From Candidatus Phycosocius bacilliformis (GTDB lineage Bacteria > Pseudomonadota > Alphaproteobacteria > Caulobacterales > Aquidulcibacteraceae), in NCBI RefSeq assembly GCF_003112735.1, contig NZ_BFBR01000009.1, positions 62,001-126,000 on the forward strand: a stretch of DNA of 64,000 nucleotides. Direction: 5' to 3'. This document shows, piece by piece, positions 62,189 through 64,000 of this stretch. How positions within the stretch are numbered: position 1 is the stretch's first letter; each line of letters begins with the position of its first letter. The position numbers and the translations under genes are program-made. The notes beneath the pieces were generated by a model. The model was not told the DNA's origin. It saw only the letters and a program-made list of their open reading frames with translations, and did no database searches.

Positions 62189-63529
62189 TCAACTCTTGGC
62201 TGCAATTGCTGAGAAAGGCCAGACGGTTTGAACGACCGCTCCCCGGCTGGCTCCTGTATTATTCCAAAATGAGACCTGTGCGCCAGAGCGCTCCAAAAGC
62301 GTCTTGGCAATGAAAAAGCCAAGGCCCATCCCTTCACGCGAATTAGTGTTTATAGGTCCTTGCAGGCTTGTCGTGACATAAGGCTCGCCTAGCCGGTCAA
62401 GCACCACTTCATCAAACCCTGGTCCATCATCAGAAATAGTCACTCGAACGCTGCGTTCATCCCATTTGGCTGAGACCGTGACCGCCTGATTGGCATATTG
62501 AATGGCGTTCTCGAGCATGTTCCCGAGCCCATAAAGTATAGCTGGCTTGCGTATAACCATTAGTTCGCCTTTGCCCTCGGGGCCTTGGATGTCGAACAAC
62601 ACGGCCTTGTGGCCAAGATCAGGATGACGTTCGGCAACTTCCTCGAGTAACTGGCCGAAGGGGAGGGTTTCTGTGACCGACTCCGAGATTTCCTTCTGAT
62701 TGGTTAGATTGCGCAGAATCTCCCGACAACGCTGAGCTTGGGAAAGAATGAGTTCGGCGTCCTCAAGATCCAGACTTTTCGGCGGTAAGGAACGCAGCAT
62801 CTCTTTTGCCGTAACCTGGATCGTTGCCAGTGGTGTGCCCAGCTCATGGGCCGCGGCAGCCGCAAGACCTCCCAAAGCTGCCAGTCGCTGTTCCCGCGCC
62901 AGCACCTCTTGGGTAGCGATTAGGGCATCGGCGAGTTGGCTTTCCTCAAGCGATACCCGCCACGCATAGCTGGCGGTAAACAACAGACCGATGATGATCG
63001 CGAAGGCCATGGCAAATTGATATAGCGCCGGCAACATAAATCCCCCGGGCGGGTTCCAGGGCAGAGGGTAGGAGTAAAGTGCAAGTACCCCAACGCTGAG
63101 AATGGTCACTCCAACAATGCTTAAGGTCCAGCGTGGCTGCAGAGTTGAGGCCGCGATTGTGGCTGGCGCGATGAGTAAAAGGCAAAATGGGTTTGCAATT
63201 CCGCCGGTAAGATAGAGCAACAGTGCCAATTGCAGAACATCAAAGGTCAGCTGCGCTGCCGCTTCCCACTGTCGCACCAGCCTCTGAGGCGGAAGTCCCA
63301 CTGTGATAATGATGTTGAGGGTGATGTTGGCTGCAATTGTCAGCAGACAGGCTAGCAGTGGCAGCTCGAAGTTGAAGCCGAAATGCACCACCAGCACAGT
63401 GATGAACTGACCGATCAAAGCAAACCAACGCGAGCTTACCAATGTCCGCGACCGCAAGCGGCCAACAAACGGCGCATTTATCGCGATTGCAGCCGCAATT
63501 ATCTCTTGGTCTTTAGATGCATTATTCAT
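62189..63529 (-). CDS. regB: RegB/ActS/PrrB-type redox sensor histidine kinase
   Basis: A 446-residue kinase with about six N-terminal transmembrane helices. The conserved quinone-related motif GGIANPF sits between helices, followed by helices to about residue 200. The H box is LAAAAAHELGTPLATIQV with the phosphorylated histidine. QRCREILRN downstream holds a cysteine that matches the redox-active cysteine region of RegB. N, G1 and G2 boxes are NMLENAIQYA, DDGPGF and GMGLGFFIAKTLLERSG. It senses the quinone pool or redox state and phosphorylates RegA. The ATG at 63529 is preferred; upstream in-frame codons extend into the intergenic region. Confidence 0.94.
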   Translation of the reverse strand: MNNASKDQEIIAAAIAINAPFVGRLRSRTLVSSRWFALIGQFITVLVVHFGFNFELPLLACLLTIAANITLNIIITVGLPPQRLVRQWEAAAQLTFDVLQLALLLYLTGGIANPFCLLLIAPATIAASTLQPRWTLSIVGVTILSVGVLALYSYPLPWNPPGGFMLPALYQFAMAFAIIIGLLFTASYAWRVSLEESQLADALIATQEVLAREQRLAALGGLAAAAAHELGTPLATIQVTAKEMLRSLPPKSLDLEDAELILSQAQRCREILRNLTNQKEISESVTETLPFGQLLEEVAERHPDLGHKAVLFDIQGPEGKGELMVIRKPAILYGLGNMLENAIQYANQAVTVSAKWDERSVRVTISDDGPGFDEVVLDRLGEPYVTTSLQGPINTNSREGMGLGFFIAKTLLERSGAQVSFWNNTGASRGAVVQTVWPFSAIAAKS

Positions 63530-63614
63530 GGCAGATCCATACTCCACAGCCGTCGATCGTGTCACGGCTTTGGCCGGTCTAGTCTGCGATAGATTGCCGC
63601 AGGTCGCTAAGACC

Positions 63615-64000
63615 CTAAGGCGTGACGATCGGGAAGGGTGGGCGTGGTGTTGCCGCATCAAGGCTACCCATGAAGGTCCGTAGGGCATCGGTCTGCCCAT
63701 CGATTTTCATGATGCCTCGCAGCACAAGGCTCGTTGGGCTGACGCCTGAAAACAGCATGCCAAGAAAGGCAGTACGTGGCATCGTTACAGTTGCATCCAC
63801 AGGACCATTGCCGAGCGCTTCAGTCACCATGACCGAATTGCGCAAGGTCACCTTGTAACGTTCATTGCGGTCAGGGAAGACAAAGCCGATCGCGATATTC
63901 TTGTCTTTGGCCTTTTCGGGATCTACCCGAATGGCCAAAAGATCGAACAATTGCGGAGTTGAGATCGCACCAATCATATCAGGAGAAACGGTTCCGGCAC
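63615..64000 (-). CDS. Alkyl/aryl-sulfatase, C-terminal SCP2-like domain (partial)
   Basis: The frame is open to the window edge on the minus strand, so this is the 3' end of a larger gene, about 128 residues. It reads SPDMIGAISTPQLFDLLAIRVDPEKAKDKNIAIGFVFPD, RYKVTLRNSVMV, DATVTMPRTAFLGML and GIMKIDGQTDALRTFMGSLD. This is the SCP2-like C-terminal domain of SdsA1-type alkyl sulfatases, which cleave SDS and similar surfactants with a metallo-beta-lactamase-type domain (not visible here). It ends 86 bp upstream of regB in the same direction. Confidence 0.85.
   Translation of the reverse strand, partial: AGTVSPDMIGAISTPQLFDLLAIRVDPEKAKDKNIAIGFVFPDRNERYKVTLRNSVMVTEALGNGPVDATVTMPRTAFLGMLFSGVSPTSLVLRGIMKIDGQTDALRTFMGSLDAATPRPPFPIVTP

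Noticed and set aside
1-64000. CRISPR arrays, rRNA genes, integrases and prophage genes
   Set aside because: I looked for regularly spaced repeats, rRNA-like stretches and recombinase motifs and saw none.

Overview
The window looks like part of an alphaproteobacterial genome, most likely Caulobacterales (Caulobacteraceae or Hyphomonadaceae). The pointers are a TipF-type polar flagellar EAL protein, a large Caulobacter/Xanthomonas-type TonB-dependent receptor flanked by flavin-dependent halogenases, a complete Entner-Doudoroff operon, and a RegB/RegA redox pair. No lineage marker such as rRNA is present, so this is inference.

Layout. 0-2.3 kb is a scarred region: an IS3-type orfA remnant with an in-frame stop, a nucleotidyltransferase-fold gene whose last codons lie in that remnant, and about 1 kb of decayed sequence. 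2.3-9.9 kb holds housekeeping genes: tRNA-Ser(GGA), a lysophospholipase-like hydrolase, SCP2, an FkbM methyltransferase, a sigma-54 response regulator, hisC-tyrA and tipF. 9.9-19.5 kb is an alpha-glucan locus: halogenase, TonB receptor, second halogenase, secreted pullulanase-like enzyme and an esterase. 19.7-24.9 kb holds SDR oxidoreductases, nucleoside hydrolase, ribokinase, an unknown protein and an aldose epimerase. 24.9-48.9 kb is a two-armed carbohydrate system around a divergent promoter near 39 kb. The left arm runs malK-malE-malF-malG-amylase and then zwf-pgl-edd-glk-eda-pyk-galM. The right arm runs an RpiR/HexR-type regulator, glgB, glgX, malQ and a protein resembling the alpha/beta subunits of animal phosphorylase kinase. 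48.9-52.2 kb is a plasmid-type replicon: parA, a ribbon-helix-helix gene and repA, with two families of repeats. 52.2-64 kb holds a WD40-like protein, a GT-C-type membrane protein, GtrA, an EVE protein, nagB-II/nagA, two flavoproteins, regA/regB and the 3' end of an alkyl sulfatase gene.

How it works together (inference). Alpha-glucans would be captured by the TonB receptor, trimmed by periplasmic GH13 enzymes, imported by the Mal ABC transporter, and then either split to glucose and oxidised to pyruvate by the Entner-Doudoroff operon or remodelled through glgB/glgX/malQ. A 15-bp palindrome (TGTAG-N5-CTACA) lies in both the central divergent promoter and the promoter region of the TonB receptor and first halogenase 27 kb away. 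This suggests one regulon under the RpiR-type regulator.

The plasmid-type replication and partition module beside central carbon genes suggests a secondary chromosome (chromid) or a cointegrated plasmid. The least expected items are the phosphorylase-kinase-like protein, the MalF with about 300 extra N-terminal residues, the shared palindrome, and the replicon with 45-bp-spaced iterons.
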